Origin: Kosakonia radicincitans DSM 16656
Lineage (GTDB): Bacteria > Pseudomonadota > Gammaproteobacteria > Enterobacterales > Enterobacteriaceae
Assembly (NCBI RefSeq): GCF_000280495.2
Contig: NZ_CP018016.1
Location: 2,232,001-2,296,000 of the forward strand
DNA: 64,000 nucleotides
Direction: 5' to 3'
Below are positions 1-8,010 of the stretch, piece by piece; within the stretch, counting starts at the first letter, position 1; each line of letters begins with the position of its first letter. The translations under genes and the position numbers were made by a program. The notes under the pieces were generated by a model that saw only the letters and a program-made list of their open reading frames with translations, made no database searches and had not been told where the DNA came from.

Positions 1-690
1 TCGGAAATCTTTGCGGCGGCGATGCAGGATTATGGTCGCGCGTTGATTGTTGGCGAACCGACTTTCGGTAAAGGCACCGTTCAGCAGTACCGCTCGCTTA
101 ACCGTATTTACGATCAGATGCTGCGTCCTGAGTGGCCTGCGTTGGGTTCGGTGCAATATACCATCCAGAAATTCTATCGCGTTAACGGTGGCAGTACGCA
201 GCGCAAAGGCGTGACGCCGGATATTATTATGCCGACCGGCACGCAGGTGACGGAGACCGGGGAAAAATTCGAAGACAATGCACTGCCGTGGGACAGCATC
301 AATGCTGCCACCTTTGTGAAGTCCGGTGATTTGAAACCGTTCGGACCGACGTTGCTGAAGGAACATGAAGAGCGTATTGCGAAAGATCCTGAGTTCCAGT
401 ACATCATGAAGGACATTGCGCGTTTCAATGCCCTGAAAGATAAACGTAATATCGTATCGCTCAATCTGGCGCAGCGTGAGAAAGAGAACGCCGAAGATGA
501 TGCAATTCGTCTTTCGCGCCTCAATGACCGCTTCAAGCGAGAAGGTAAGCCGTTGCTGAAAAAACTGGATGATCTGCCGAAGGATTACCAGGAGCCGGAT
601 CCGTACCTCGACGAGACGGTACATATTGCTCTTGACCTGGCTCATGAGGAAAAAGATCGGCCAGCGGAAGACCCCGCCCCCGCGAAGTAA
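1..690 (+). CDS. prc: Tail-specific protease Prc (Tsp), C-terminal part
   Basis: This is the 3' end of a gene that begins left of the window. The first base is already in frame and gives 229 residues before the TAA. It matches the C-terminal third of E. coli Prc, a periplasmic serine/lysine-dyad PDZ protease that degrades proteins with nonpolar C-termini and processes penicillin-binding protein 3. By alignment with E. coli from memory, the catalytic Lys is in the FGKGTVQQ motif at visible residue 24, and the catalytic Ser would lie just upstream of the window edge. The charged C-terminal extension (KKLDDLPKDYQEPDPYLDE) is typical of the enterobacterial protein. A strong terminator follows. 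Confidence 0.96.
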   Translation, partial: SEIFAAAMQDYGRALIVGEPTFGKGTVQQYRSLNRIYDQMLRPEWPALGSVQYTIQKFYRVNGGSTQRKGVTPDIIMPTGTQVTETGEKFEDNALPWDSINAATFVKSGDLKPFGPTLLKEHEERIAKDPEFQYIMKDIARFNALKDKRNIVSLNLAQREKENAEDDAIRLSRLNDRFKREGKPLLKKLDDLPKDYQEPDPYLDETVHIALDLAHEEKDRPAEDPAPAK

Positions 691-698
691 TCTCCATA

Positions 699-727
699 CA
701 GGCACAAGAAATTGTGCCTGTTTTTTT
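699..727 (+). terminator. Intrinsic terminator after prc
   Basis: A perfect 9-bp stem (CAGGCACAA / TTGTGCCTG) with a GAAA loop is followed by seven T residues. It lies 8 bases after the prc stop codon. Confidence 0.92.
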
Positions 728-805
728 AACACATCCTTACTGGCGTAAGCGTTATGCTACAAAATGTAAAGTTGTGTCTTTCTGGTGACTTACAACACCC
801 TGATG

Positions 806-831
806 CTTGAAAATGGCGCGTATACCCATAC
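806..831 (+). promoter_or_regulatory. Candidate heat-shock (sigma-32) promoter of htpX
   Basis: CTTGAAA at 806-812 resembles the sigma-32 -35 box, and ACCCATAC at 824-831 resembles the CCCCATNT -10 box, 11 bases apart. Both lie about 55-80 bases upstream of the htpX start. In E. coli htpX is induced by heat shock and by CpxR, so the match fits the known regulation. The assignment rests on motif similarity only. Confidence 0.55.
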
Positions 832-883
832 GATGTGGGTAACCGCATTGTGCGTTTTGTTAAGTTGAGGTTAAAAGAAAATT

Positions 884-1765
884 ATGATGCGAATCGCGCT
901 CTTCCTGTTGACTAACCTGGCCGTGATGTTGGTGTTCGGCCTGGTGCTTAGCCTGACGGGCATTCAGTCGAGCAGCGTTCAGGGCTTGATGATTATGGCG
1001 CTGCTGTTTGGTTTTGGTGGCTCGTTCATTTCGCTGTTGATGTCGAAATGGATGGCGCTGAAATCTGTAGGTGGTGAAGTGATCGAACAGCCGCGTAACG
1101 ACATGGAACGCTGGTTGATGGATACCGTGGCGCAACAGGCTCGCCAGGCGGGCATCGCCATGCCTCAGGTCGCCATTTATCACGCACCGGATATTAACGC
1201 CTTTGCGACCGGCGCGCGCCGTGATGCTTCACTGGTGGCAGTCAGCACCGGGTTGTTGCAGAACATGAGCCGCGACGAAGCTGAAGCGGTGATTGCCCAC
1301 GAAATTAGCCATATTGCCAACGGTGATATGGTGACAATGACACTGATTCAGGGGATCGTGAACACCTTCGTGATCTTCATTTCGCGTATTATCGCCCAGG
1401 TCGCAGCCGGGTTTCTCAGCGGCAATCGTGATGATGGCGAAGAGAGCAACGGCAATCCGATGATCTACTTCGTGGTCGCAACCGTACTGGAGCTGGTGTT
1501 CGGTATTCTGGCCAGCATTATTACCATGTGGTTCTCTCGCTATCGCGAGTTCCATGCCGATGCCGGTTCTGCAAAACTGGTTGGCCGCGAGAAAATGATT
1601 GCTGCGTTGCAGCGTCTGAAAACCAGTTATGAGCCGCAGGAGGCGAGCAGCATGATGGCGTTTTGCATCAACGGTAAATCTAAATCGCTGAGCGAGCTGT
1701 TCATGACGCACCCACCGCTGGACAAACGTATTGAAGCGCTGCGTTCTGGTGAGTATCTGAAATAA
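884..1765 (+). CDS. htpX: Inner-membrane zinc metalloprotease HtpX
   Basis: This 293-residue protein has the same length as E. coli HtpX and near-identical sequence. It is an M48-family membrane protease that cleaves misfolded inner-membrane proteins alongside FtsH. Two N-terminal membrane segments (about residues 5-55) precede the zinc-binding HEISH motif at residues 139-143, and a second hydrophobic pair lies at about 155-210. The downstream EFHAD segment carries the third zinc ligand. Its start is ATG ATG CGA, as in E. coli. It is flanked by terminators, so it is probably transcribed alone. Confidence 0.98.
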   Translation: MMRIALFLLTNLAVMLVFGLVLSLTGIQSSSVQGLMIMALLFGFGGSFISLLMSKWMALKSVGGEVIEQPRNDMERWLMDTVAQQARQAGIAMPQVAIYHAPDINAFATGARRDASLVAVSTGLLQNMSRDEAEAVIAHEISHIANGDMVTMTLIQGIVNTFVIFISRIIAQVAAGFLSGNRDDGEESNGNPMIYFVVATVLELVFGILASIITMWFSRYREFHADAGSAKLVGREKMIAALQRLKTSYEPQEASSMMAFCINGKSKSLSELFMTHPPLDKRIEALRSGEYLK

Positions 1766-1783
1766 CGCAGCGGCAGGAACTAC

Positions 1784-1811
1784 AAAGCGCGCCAACTGGC
1801 GCGCTTTTTTT
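1784..1811 (+). terminator. Intrinsic terminator after htpX
   Basis: A 10-bp GC-rich stem (AAAGCGCGCC / GGCGCGCTTT) with loop AACT runs into a T tract, 19 bases after the htpX stop. Confidence 0.92.
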
Positions 1812-1845
1812 ATCATCCCTAAACCCCTGGGGAGATGATGATTGA

Positions 1846-3216
1846 TTACTCTGCTTTCGGCTGTGAGATCCGCAGTCCGCTGATGATGGCCGCTACGGTA
1901 GCCAGCGTCCCTGCCAGCAACAATGAAACATGCGTGCCGTGGGTGTTAAACATGTTGAACATTAATGCCACCAGCGCGGCACCGGAGCTTTGTCCCAGCA
2001 ACCGTGCCGTACCGAGCATCCCACTAGCGCCACCGCTGCGCTGACGCGGCGCAGCGGTGATAATTGTGTGGTTGTTTGGCGACTGGAACAAACCAAAACC
2101 GGCACCACACAGCGCCATACGCCAGATGATATCGATATCTGCCGGTGATCCCGGGAGAAGCGCAAGTGCGAAAAGCCCGCATGCCATCATCACCAGCCCT
2201 AAAGCACCCAGTAACCCGGCATGCACGCGCTCAATCAGGTAACCGGCCAGCGGCGCCATAACCATCGTTGCCAGCGGCCATGGCGTCAGCAACAGGCCTG
2301 TTTCTACTTCACTACGCCCAAGTACGGTTTGCAAAAAGAAGGGCAGGGACACCAGCGCCAGCATTTGCGCGCAGAACGAGCAGACTGACGTGCCGATAGA
2401 GAGCGAAAAAAGTGGAATGCGCAGTAAGTCGACTGGCAGAAGTGGCACTGGCAGCCGCAGTTGTCGGCGTACAAAGAACCCGCCGATGATCAGCAATGCT
2501 ACAATCTCGGCCGCCACGAGTGTGGTTGATTGCCCCTGAGCAAAACTGCTCAGCGCGGTAATCAATAAGCCAAATGTTAATGCATTCATTACAGCGCTTG
2601 GCAGATCGAATTTGGGCTTTGAAGTGCGAGCTGCATTCGGTGGTAAAAATTTAATTGCCAGCAGTAAAGCAATAATGCCGAGCGGTACGTTAATCAGGAA
2701 TAACCACTGCCAGGAAGCCACGGAGAGAATGGCGGCGGCGATTGTCGGCCCCGCCGCCGATGAAACCGCCACCACAAAAGAGTTGATCCCCATACCGCGC
2801 CCGAGGCTACGGTGCGGGTAGATGAGACGAATGAGCGCAGTATTCACGCTCATCAGCGCCGCACCGCCAAACCCTTGCGCCACACGCGCCAGTGTTAATG
2901 TCAGTAATGAGTCAGAGAGTGCGCAGAGCAGGGAAGTGAGAGTGAACAGTACCAGGCCACACTGATAAACCCGACGGTAACCAAACATGTCGCCGAGAAA
3001 AGAGAGTGTGAGCAGGGAGACCACGATCGCAATCTGGTAAGCGTTAACAATCCAGATAGAACTTGCGGGTGAAGCGTTGAGATCGCGTGCAATGGTTGGC
3101 AACGCGACGTTAGCAATAGCCCCATCAAGCACTGCCATAGCAATACCAATAACAATGGTCAACACTGCGCCGTAGCGCAGTGGAACGGGGAGCCCGTCCA
3201 GAGGTGATTTATCCAT
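1846..3216 (-). CDS. yebQ: MFS drug:H+ antiporter family transporter YebQ
   Basis: This 456-residue protein resembles E. coli YebQ closely along its full length. It is an uncharacterised major facilitator superfamily transporter of the 14-TM DHA2 (EmrB-like) type in the inner membrane. The N-terminus carries the family motif AVLDGAIANVALPTIA in TM1. The loop motif GDMFGYRR between TM2 and TM3 and the motif-C-like glycine-rich TM5 are present. It is divergent from kdgR, with about 200 bases between the two starts. The substrate is unknown; export of small hydrophobic compounds is a family-level inference. Confidence 0.93.
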   Translation of the reverse strand: MDKSPLDGLPVPLRYGAVLTIVIGIAMAVLDGAIANVALPTIARDLNASPASSIWIVNAYQIAIVVSLLTLSFLGDMFGYRRVYQCGLVLFTLTSLLCALSDSLLTLTLARVAQGFGGAALMSVNTALIRLIYPHRSLGRGMGINSFVVAVSSAAGPTIAAAILSVASWQWLFLINVPLGIIALLLAIKFLPPNAARTSKPKFDLPSAVMNALTFGLLITALSSFAQGQSTTLVAAEIVALLIIGGFFVRRQLRLPVPLLPVDLLRIPLFSLSIGTSVCSFCAQMLALVSLPFFLQTVLGRSEVETGLLLTPWPLATMVMAPLAGYLIERVHAGLLGALGLVMMACGLFALALLPGSPADIDIIWRMALCGAGFGLFQSPNNHTIITAAPRQRSGGASGMLGTARLLGQSSGAALVALMFNMFNTHGTHVSLLLAGTLATVAAIISGLRISQPKAE

Positions 3217-3276
3217 AAAAATTTCAGGGTTAATGTCACACAGTTATTTGTATAATGATTCTATCATCTGCATTCC

Positions 3277-3325
3277 GGCTTTATGTCGCAGATTTGTAAC
3301 GGGCTTTATGTCGCAGAATTGTAAC
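3277..3325. repeat. Two tandem copies of a 24-bp repeat between yebQ and kdgR
   Basis: GGCTTTATGTCGCAGATTTG... starts at 3277, and the same 24 bases with a single mismatch start again at 3302, giving a 25-bp period. The copies end in TTGTAAC. They sit in the divergent yebQ/kdgR promoter region about 95-140 bases upstream of kdgR. They may be a recent tandem duplication or paired binding sites. I do not recognise the motif. Confidence 0.85.
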
Positions 3326-3418
3326 GAAGTTGACAAACGTGCATTGCGGCGACTGAGCGACGAATTTATAATAAAAACCGATTCTGAATTTTATAAAACA
3401 CACGCGATGAGGTGATTA

Positions 3419-4210
3419 ATGGCTATCGCAGATTTGGACAAGCAGCCAGATTCTGTCTCTTCAGTATTGAAGGTATTTGGCATTCTGCAGGCGCTCGGCG
3501 AAGAGCGTGAAATCGGCATCACCGAGCTGTCGCAGCGTGTCATGATGTCGAAAAGCACCGTCTATCGCTTTTTGCAAACAATGAAATCATTAGGCTATGT
3601 TGCGCAGGAAGGGGAATCTGAAAAATATTCCCTGACGCTTAAGCTGTTCGAGCTTGGCGCACGTGCTTTGCAAAACGTGGATCTGATCCGCAGTGCGGAT
3701 ATCCAGATGCGTGAGCTCTCTCGTCTGACGAAAGAGACCATCCACCTCGGCGCACTTGATGAGGACAGCATTGTTTACATCCATAAAATTGATTCGATGT
3801 ATAACTTGCGCATGTACTCTCGCATTGGTCGCCGCAACCCGCTGTACAGTACCGCTATCGGTAAAGTGCTGCTGGCATGGCGCGATCGTGAAGAGGTTAA
3901 GCAGATCCTTGAAGGGGTTGAATATAAGCGCAGCACCGATCGTACGATTACCAGCACCGAAGATCTCCTGCCGATGCTGGATGTTGTGCGTGAACAAGGC
4001 TACGGCGAAGATAATGAGGAACAGGAAGAAGGCCTGCGCTGCATTGGCGTACCGGTTTTCGACCGTTTTGGCGTGGTTATTGCCGGTCTGAGTATCTCTT
4101 TCCCGACGCTGCGTTTCTCTGAAGAGCGCCTGCATGAATATGTGGCCATGCTTCATCAGGCTGCACGCAAAATTTCAGAACAGATGGGTTATAACCAGTA
4201 TCCGTTCTGA
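3419..4210 (+). CDS. kdgR: Transcriptional repressor KdgR (IclR family)
   Basis: This 263-residue protein is nearly identical to E. coli KdgR, which represses genes for uptake and breakdown of 2-keto-3-deoxygluconate and pectin-derived sugars. An N-terminal winged helix-turn-helix (about residues 12-75, containing SQRVMMSKSTVYRFL) is followed by the IclR effector-binding domain (about 85-250). The ATG at 3419 is chosen because it aligns with the family N-terminus and has GAGGTG about 6 bases upstream. A bidirectional terminator follows. Confidence 0.97.
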   Translation: MAIADLDKQPDSVSSVLKVFGILQALGEEREIGITELSQRVMMSKSTVYRFLQTMKSLGYVAQEGESEKYSLTLKLFELGARALQNVDLIRSADIQMRELSRLTKETIHLGALDEDSIVYIHKIDSMYNLRMYSRIGRRNPLYSTAIGKVLLAWRDREEVKQILEGVEYKRSTDRTITSTEDLLPMLDVVREQGYGEDNEEQEEGLRCIGVPVFDRFGVVIAGLSISFPTLRFSEERLHEYVAMLHQAARKISEQMGYNQYPF

Positions 4211-4220
4211 CAAACGAAAG

Positions 4221-4249
4221 AAAAAAACCGCCGACATGGCGGTTTTTTT
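4221..4249. terminator. Bidirectional terminator between kdgR and yobH
   Basis: An inverted repeat (AAAACCGCC / GGCGGTTTT, loop GACAT) has A and T runs on either side. It can end both kdgR (+) and yobH (-) transcripts. Confidence 0.9.
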
Positions 4250-4258
4250 GTCCCGATG

Positions 4259-4498
4259 CTAGCCGTTGTCGATAACGGTGTCGCTTTTACGTATCAGAGG
4301 GCAATTTGCCAGCCCGAAAAAACCATTGTCTGAATGTACATATTGTGCGGTACTGGTGCCACGCGCTGTTACATATTTACATTGTAATCCCAGCCCACCA
4401 GCATTTTCGTGACTGCTAATCAGCACACCATAACCGCTCAGCAGAAGCCCAATCCACAGCAGCGCAACAACGATAACGGCGCGAATAAGTGTTCGCAT
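4259..4498 (-). CDS. yobH: Small exported/membrane protein YobH
   Basis: This 79-residue protein matches E. coli YobH in length and sequence. The N-terminus is a hydrophobic helix (about residues 5-26, LLWIGLLLSGYGVL) that could be a signal anchor or an uncleaved signal peptide. The remainder has two conserved cysteines (LQCKY and ANCPL). Function is unknown. The start at 4498 is chosen over an in-frame ATG 18 bases upstream because AAGGAG sits about 6 bases before it and the length then equals E. coli's. It is convergent with kdgR. Confidence 0.93.
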   Translation of the reverse strand: MRTLIRAVIVVALLWIGLLLSGYGVLISSHENAGGLGLQCKYVTARGTSTAQYVHSDNGFFGLANCPLIRKSDTVIDNG

Positions 4499-4593
4499 AT
4501 CAGCTCCTTGCTTCACACTAAATCATATCTTAAAGCTACCTGATTCACTGACTGAAACAAGTCATGCATTCCGAAAAATCGCGAATAGAGATA

Positions 4594-4610
4594 CAGTTAG
4601 TCGCGGTTTA
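4594..4610 (+). promoter_or_regulatory. Candidate PhoP box upstream of mgrB
   Basis: CAGTTA-N5-GGTTTA resembles the PhoP direct repeat (T/G)GTTTA-N5-(T/G)GTTTA. The second half-site is perfect and the first is partial. It lies 50 bases upstream of the mgrB start. E. coli mgrB is directly activated by PhoP, so the position is as expected. This is a motif match only. Confidence 0.5.
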
Positions 4611-4659
4611 ATGTTGCCATGCTAACCTGGTTACACCTGACAATGTACTGGAGAGTGGA

Positions 4660-4803
4660 GTGAGAAAATATAAGTGGCTGATCCTGATTGTCGTGCTGGT
4701 AGGCTGCCTGCTGCTCTGGACTCAAATGCTTAACGTGATGTGCGATCAGGATGTACAATTTTTCAGCGGAATCTGCATCGTCAATAAATTCATCCCCTGG
4801 TAA
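4660..4803 (+). CDS. mgrB: PhoQ inhibitor small protein MgrB
   Basis: This 47-residue protein uses a GTG start, as in E. coli and Klebsiella. MgrB is an inner-membrane peptide that binds the sensor kinase PhoQ and dampens the PhoPQ response. Its loss is a well-known route to polymyxin resistance. A short cytoplasmic N-terminus (RKYKW) leads into one membrane helix (about residues 7-26), then a periplasmic tail with the two conserved cysteines Cys28 and Cys39 and the terminal FIPW. All key residues are present and the frame is intact. TGGAG about 5 bases upstream is a usable ribosome site. yebO follows closely. Confidence 0.96.
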   Translation: MRKYKWLILIVVLVGCLLLWTQMLNVMCDQDVQFFSGICIVNKFIPW

Positions 4804-4880
4804 TGAATGGTAATTTCTCAGTGAATGATTTCCTTCCTTGACGCCAGTGGTAAAATGTCGCGTCAACATGAGGTGGTGAA

Positions 4881-5171
4881 ATGAACGAAGTCATAAATTC
4901 GGGCGCGCTTAATATTGCGTCTATTGTTGTTTCTTTGGTGGTTCTGCTGGTCGGGCTGGTTCTTTGGTTCTTTATCAATCGCGCCAGCTCGCGTACAAAT
5001 GAGCAGATTGAGCTGCTTGAAGCGCTGCTGGATCAGCAAAAACGGCAAAATGCATTGTTGCGCCGTTTGTGTGAATCTAACGAGCCAGAAAAAGAACCGC
5101 AAACTGTGCCTGCCAAAGAGCAGGAAAAAGAAGAGGATGAGGATTTCATCCGTCTGGTGGCTGAACGCTAA
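4881..5171 (+). CDS. yebO: Small membrane protein YebO
   Basis: This 96-residue protein matches E. coli YebO. One membrane helix lies near the N-terminus (about residues 12-32). It is followed by a polar, Gln/Arg-rich predicted coiled coil (SSRTNEQIELLEALLDQQKRQ) and an acidic tail ending DFIRLVAER. Function is unknown. It lies 77 bases after mgrB in the same orientation and may share its transcript. Confidence 0.94.
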   Translation: MNEVINSGALNIASIVVSLVVLLVGLVLWFFINRASSRTNEQIELLEALLDQQKRQNALLRRLCESNEPEKEPQTVPAKEQEKEEDEDFIRLVAER

Positions 5172-5188
5172 CGACGCAGGAGGATGAG

Positions 5189-6178
5189 ATGGTCTGGAAA
5201 AACCCCTGGTATAATCCTGCACTTTCTCATCACTCCCCTGATGGGTTCATCAATACGACGCCCGTCGAACATCAACCCGGTGACGTTAAGCGCTGGCGCA
5301 ATGAGCGCAAGGCCGCTGGGCTTCCCCGTCCTCCCGCTGATGGCTATGCCCGTTTTATCGAGCAGTGGTGGCAAAAAGTGGAAATCACTGGCGACAGCGA
5401 CGGTTTGTGGTGGCTGGGTCATGCCAGTATTTTGTTACGCCTTCAGGGGCAATACCTTCTGACCGATCCTGTCTTCTCCCACCGTGCTTCTCCTGTCCGT
5501 TTTGCCGGCCCGCAGCGACGTACGCCGCTTGCGCTTGCCATTGAAGATGTTCCACAACTGGATGCGATCCTGATTTCCCATAATCATTATGATCATCTGG
5601 ATACGTGGACGCTGCGCGCGCTTTTGCGCCGTTTCCCTGACGTGCAGTTCTTCGTCCCGCTTGGGTTGGCAGTGCTGATCCGCCGCCTGGGCGCAAGACA
5701 CGTAACGGAACTGGACTGGTGGCAAAGTGTGACATTTCAGGGAATGGTCTATACGGCAGTGCCTGCACAACATTGGAGCATGCGAACACTATGGGACCGC
5801 AACCGTTCATTATGGTGCGGTTGGGTGGTTGAATCAGCAAAAGGGCGGTTCTGGTTTGCAGGTGATACGGGATACACTCCGGAGTTGCTCACTATTCCAC
5901 AGCGTTTAGGTACGCTGGATGTCGTCGCATTACCGGTAGGCGCTTATGCGCCGCGCTGGTTTATGTCGATTAACCATATGGATCCGCAAAGTGCTGTCGC
6001 GCTATGGCAACAATTGGGCAGTCCGCTGGCATTTCCAGTCCATTGGGGCGTGTTTGAACTGGCTGATGAATCCCTGGATCAACCGGTAAAGGAATTGCAG
6101 CTGTCATTAAGCGAAGCGGCAACGGATAATGATAACTTTAGAATCCTGAAAATCGGTCAGTATTTATCCCTCGGTTAA
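5189..6178 (+). CDS. MBL-fold metal-dependent hydrolase (NAPE-PLD/UlaG-like)
   Basis: This 329-residue protein has the metallo-beta-lactamase fold signature. HNHYDHLD at residues 131-138 supplies the two-metal HxHxDH site. A further metal-binding Asp is in WFAGDTGY, and later histidines are in SINHMDP and FPVHWGVFEL. The architecture resembles the N-acyl-phosphatidylethanolamine phospholipase D-like / UlaG-like branch, whose bacterial members are mostly uncharacterised hydrolases of phosphoesters or lactones. No signal peptide is visible, so it is probably cytoplasmic. AGGAGG lies about 6 bases upstream of the ATG, 17 bases after yebO, so it is probably cotranscribed. I do not recall a counterpart at this locus in E. 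coli K-12. Confidence 0.85.
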   Translation: MVWKNPWYNPALSHHSPDGFINTTPVEHQPGDVKRWRNERKAAGLPRPPADGYARFIEQWWQKVEITGDSDGLWWLGHASILLRLQGQYLLTDPVFSHRASPVRFAGPQRRTPLALAIEDVPQLDAILISHNHYDHLDTWTLRALLRRFPDVQFFVPLGLAVLIRRLGARHVTELDWWQSVTFQGMVYTAVPAQHWSMRTLWDRNRSLWCGWVVESAKGRFWFAGDTGYTPELLTIPQRLGTLDVVALPVGAYAPRWFMSINHMDPQSAVALWQQLGSPLAFPVHWGVFELADESLDQPVKELQLSLSEAATDNDNFRILKIGQYLSLG

Positions 6179-6689
6179 TACACCCGCTTCGTTCCAAAAG
6201 TATTGTGTTTTTTAAATGACACTGTTTTATTTTTATCGAAACGTTTTTATTGCCTTTTTATGAGGCAATGTCATCATAAATTCATTATTTTGGTGCAGGG
6301 CAAAGCTTATTTGCACAACAACTATCCAGAGTAAACCAGGTAAATAGTTTCCTCTGTTGTCTTAATAGTTTAAGAATCGTCCTGGACGATAAAAAAGCAT
6401 AACTATGCGTAAAAAGTTCTTATGATATACGCTATATGCATAGACATATTGTGGCTTGTTTGAGCACATGGAACCTGTTGAGCAATGGTGAAAAATCAGC
6501 TATTGTCGATGCATGAGGATAAGGGCCTGGTGACTGCTATAGCGTTCATCGTAATGCATAAAAGTGCAGAAGAAGCTTTGATAACCTTAGAATTTGTGCG
6601 GCGGATCCAGACATGTTTAAAAATGGCTTGCCATAATTTACATATTGTGTGATAACACGTTTTGGGTCAATCGAGGTACAGTTCTGTTT
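6179..6689 (+). other. Gene-free 511-base leader region upstream of yobF-cspC
   Basis: This A/T-rich stretch contains no convincing reading frame. It includes a weak hairpin (TTGCCT / AGGCAA around 6251-6268) and several TATAAT-like hexamers. It probably holds the promoter(s) and long 5' leader of the yobF-cspC transcript. I see no recognisable small RNA. Confidence 0.5.
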
Positions 6690-6857
6690 ATGTGTGGCAT
6701 TTTCAGTAAAGAAGTCCTGAGTAAACACGTTTCGTTGAATACAGCTTCTCTGCCGAACCTTATATTAGTGCCTCAAGCAGTAATGTCTCAGTTTTCTCAG
6801 TCAATGCCTGCGGGCGAAGTATATACATTAAGGAATTTTGCAAATGGCAAAGATTAA
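6690..6857 (+). CDS. yobF: YobF (stress-induced small protein), frame apparently altered
   Basis: The first 14 residues, [14 protein letters not shown], are identical to E. coli YobF (47 residues, DUF2527, unknown function, stress-induced and cotranscribed with cspC). After codon 14 the annotated frame diverges to an unrelated tail ending at 6857, giving 55 residues that overlap the cspC start. The alternative frame beginning GTT GAA TAC at 6734 reads [20 protein letters not shown], close to E. coli residues 16-35. A one-base loss around 6732 relative to E. coli therefore explains the shift. A second shift near 6800 would be needed to reach the TAA at 6829. It may be a pseudogene, or a peptide with a changed tail. 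Confidence 0.6.
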
Positions 6858-7053
6858 AGGTCAAGTTAAGTGGTTCAACGAGTCTAAAGGTTTTGGTTTC
6901 ATTACTCCGGCAGACGGCAGCAAAGATGTATTCGTACACTTCTCTGCAATCCAGGGTAACGGCTTCAAAACTCTGGCTGAAGGCCAGAACGTTGAGTTTG
7001 AAATTCAGGACGGTCAGAAAGGCCCGGCTGCAGTTAACGTAACTGCTATCTGA
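6844..7053 (+). CDS. cspC: Cold-shock-like RNA-binding protein CspC
   Basis: This 69-residue protein is, as far as I recall, identical to E. coli CspC, a constitutive member of the CspA family. It binds single-stranded RNA, melts secondary structure and stabilises stress mRNAs. RNP1 (KGFGFI, residues 16-21) and RNP2 (VFVHF, about 29-33) are intact. AAGGAA lies about 8 bases upstream of the ATG at 6844. Upstream yobF overlaps by 14 bases. A strong terminator follows. Confidence 0.98.
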
Positions 7054-7102
7054 TTTCGACACCTCTGAGCTTGTACGCGCTTCGCGCGTTAAAGTCAGCC
7101 AT

Positions 7103-7130
7103 AAAGCCTCGCACTTGTGCGGGGCTTTTT
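7103..7130 (+). terminator. Intrinsic terminator after cspC
   Basis: AAGCCTCGC / GCGGGGCTT forms a 9-bp stem with one G-U pair and a short loop, followed by a T run. Confidence 0.88.
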
Positions 7131-7194
7131 AATTTCCTCGTGCGACAAATGGCGGTACACTTTCGCCCTTTGAGAAATACCCTCCGGAGTTTTT

Positions 7195-8010
7195 ATGCCT
7201 TTCAGTTGCCCGCTCTGTCACTCGCCTTTACAGCGTCGCGAGAGTGCCTTCGTTTGTCCGCAGCGTCATCAGTTCGATCTGGCGAAAGAAGGTTATGTGA
7301 ATCTGTTGCCGGTACAGCATAAACGTTCCCGCGATCCCGGCGATAGCGCAGAGATGATGCAGGCGCGTCGTGCATTCCTGGATGAGGGGCACTATCAGCC
7401 GCTGCGGGATGCCATCGGCGTTCTGTTACAGGCCAGATTGCCAGAGCAGGCCGACGCGATACTGGATATTGGCTGCGGGGAAGGGTATTACACTCAGGCC
7501 TTTGCTGCGATAGCCAGACACCACGGCGCAAAAACGTTTGGGCTGGATGTCTCCAGGGCCGCGATCCGCGCGGCGGCAAAACGCTATCCGCAGGTTATGT
7601 TTTGTGTGGCTTCCAGCCATCGTCTGCCGTTTGAAGATAAGAGCATAGACGCTCTGGTTCGCATCTATGCTCCCTGTAAAGCGGAAGAACTGGTGCGTGT
7701 AATCAAGCCCGGTGGTGTTGTTATTACTGCTGCTCCTGGGCCTCGTCATTTGCTGGAACTGAAAGGGTTAATCTACGACGAAGTAAAACTACATGCTGAA
7801 AACGCGGGAGCAATGGAAGGGTTTAAAGTAGTAGAAACTCGCGCGCTGGCTTATGAGATGAGCCTTACCGGTCAGGAAGCGGTGGCTTTGCTACAGATGA
7901 CGCCATTTGCATGGCGGGCGAAGCCGGAAGTATGGGAAAAATTAGCGGCAACGGAATGCTTCCGCTGCCAGACGGATTTCAGTATTCACTGCTTACAGCG
8001 GGAAGATTAA
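7195..8010 (+). CDS. rlmA: 23S rRNA (guanine-745-N1)-methyltransferase RlmA
   Basis: This 271-residue protein matches E. coli RlmA (269). It methylates G745 of 23S rRNA using S-adenosylmethionine. An N-terminal zinc-binding module (CPLC at 5-8, CPQRH near 21-25) precedes a Rossmann-fold methyltransferase domain with the SAM motif [11 protein letters not shown] (about residue 88). CCGGAG lies about 6 bases upstream of the ATG. It ends tail-to-tail with mntP, overlapping by 4 bases. Confidence 0.96.
   Translation: MPFSCPLCHSPLQRRESAFVCPQRHQFDLAKEGYVNLLPVQHKRSRDPGDSAEMMQARRAFLDEGHYQPLRDAIGVLLQARLPEQADAILDIGCGEGYYTQAFAAIARHHGAKTFGLDVSRAAIRAAAKRYPQVMFCVASSHRLPFEDKSIDALVRIYAPCKAEELVRVIKPGGVVITAAPGPRHLLELKGLIYDEVKLHAENAGAMEGFKVVETRALAYEMSLTGQEAVALLQMTPFAWRAKPEVWEKLAATECFRCQTDFSIHCLQRED

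Noticed and set aside
3277..3325. Repeat considered as a CRISPR remnant
   Set aside because: There are only two copies with a 1-base gap, so no spacer, and no cas genes nearby.
3233..3415. A 60-codon plus-strand frame upstream of kdgR
   Set aside because: It spans the divergent promoter region and the 24-bp tandem repeat and has no ribosome site or family similarity.
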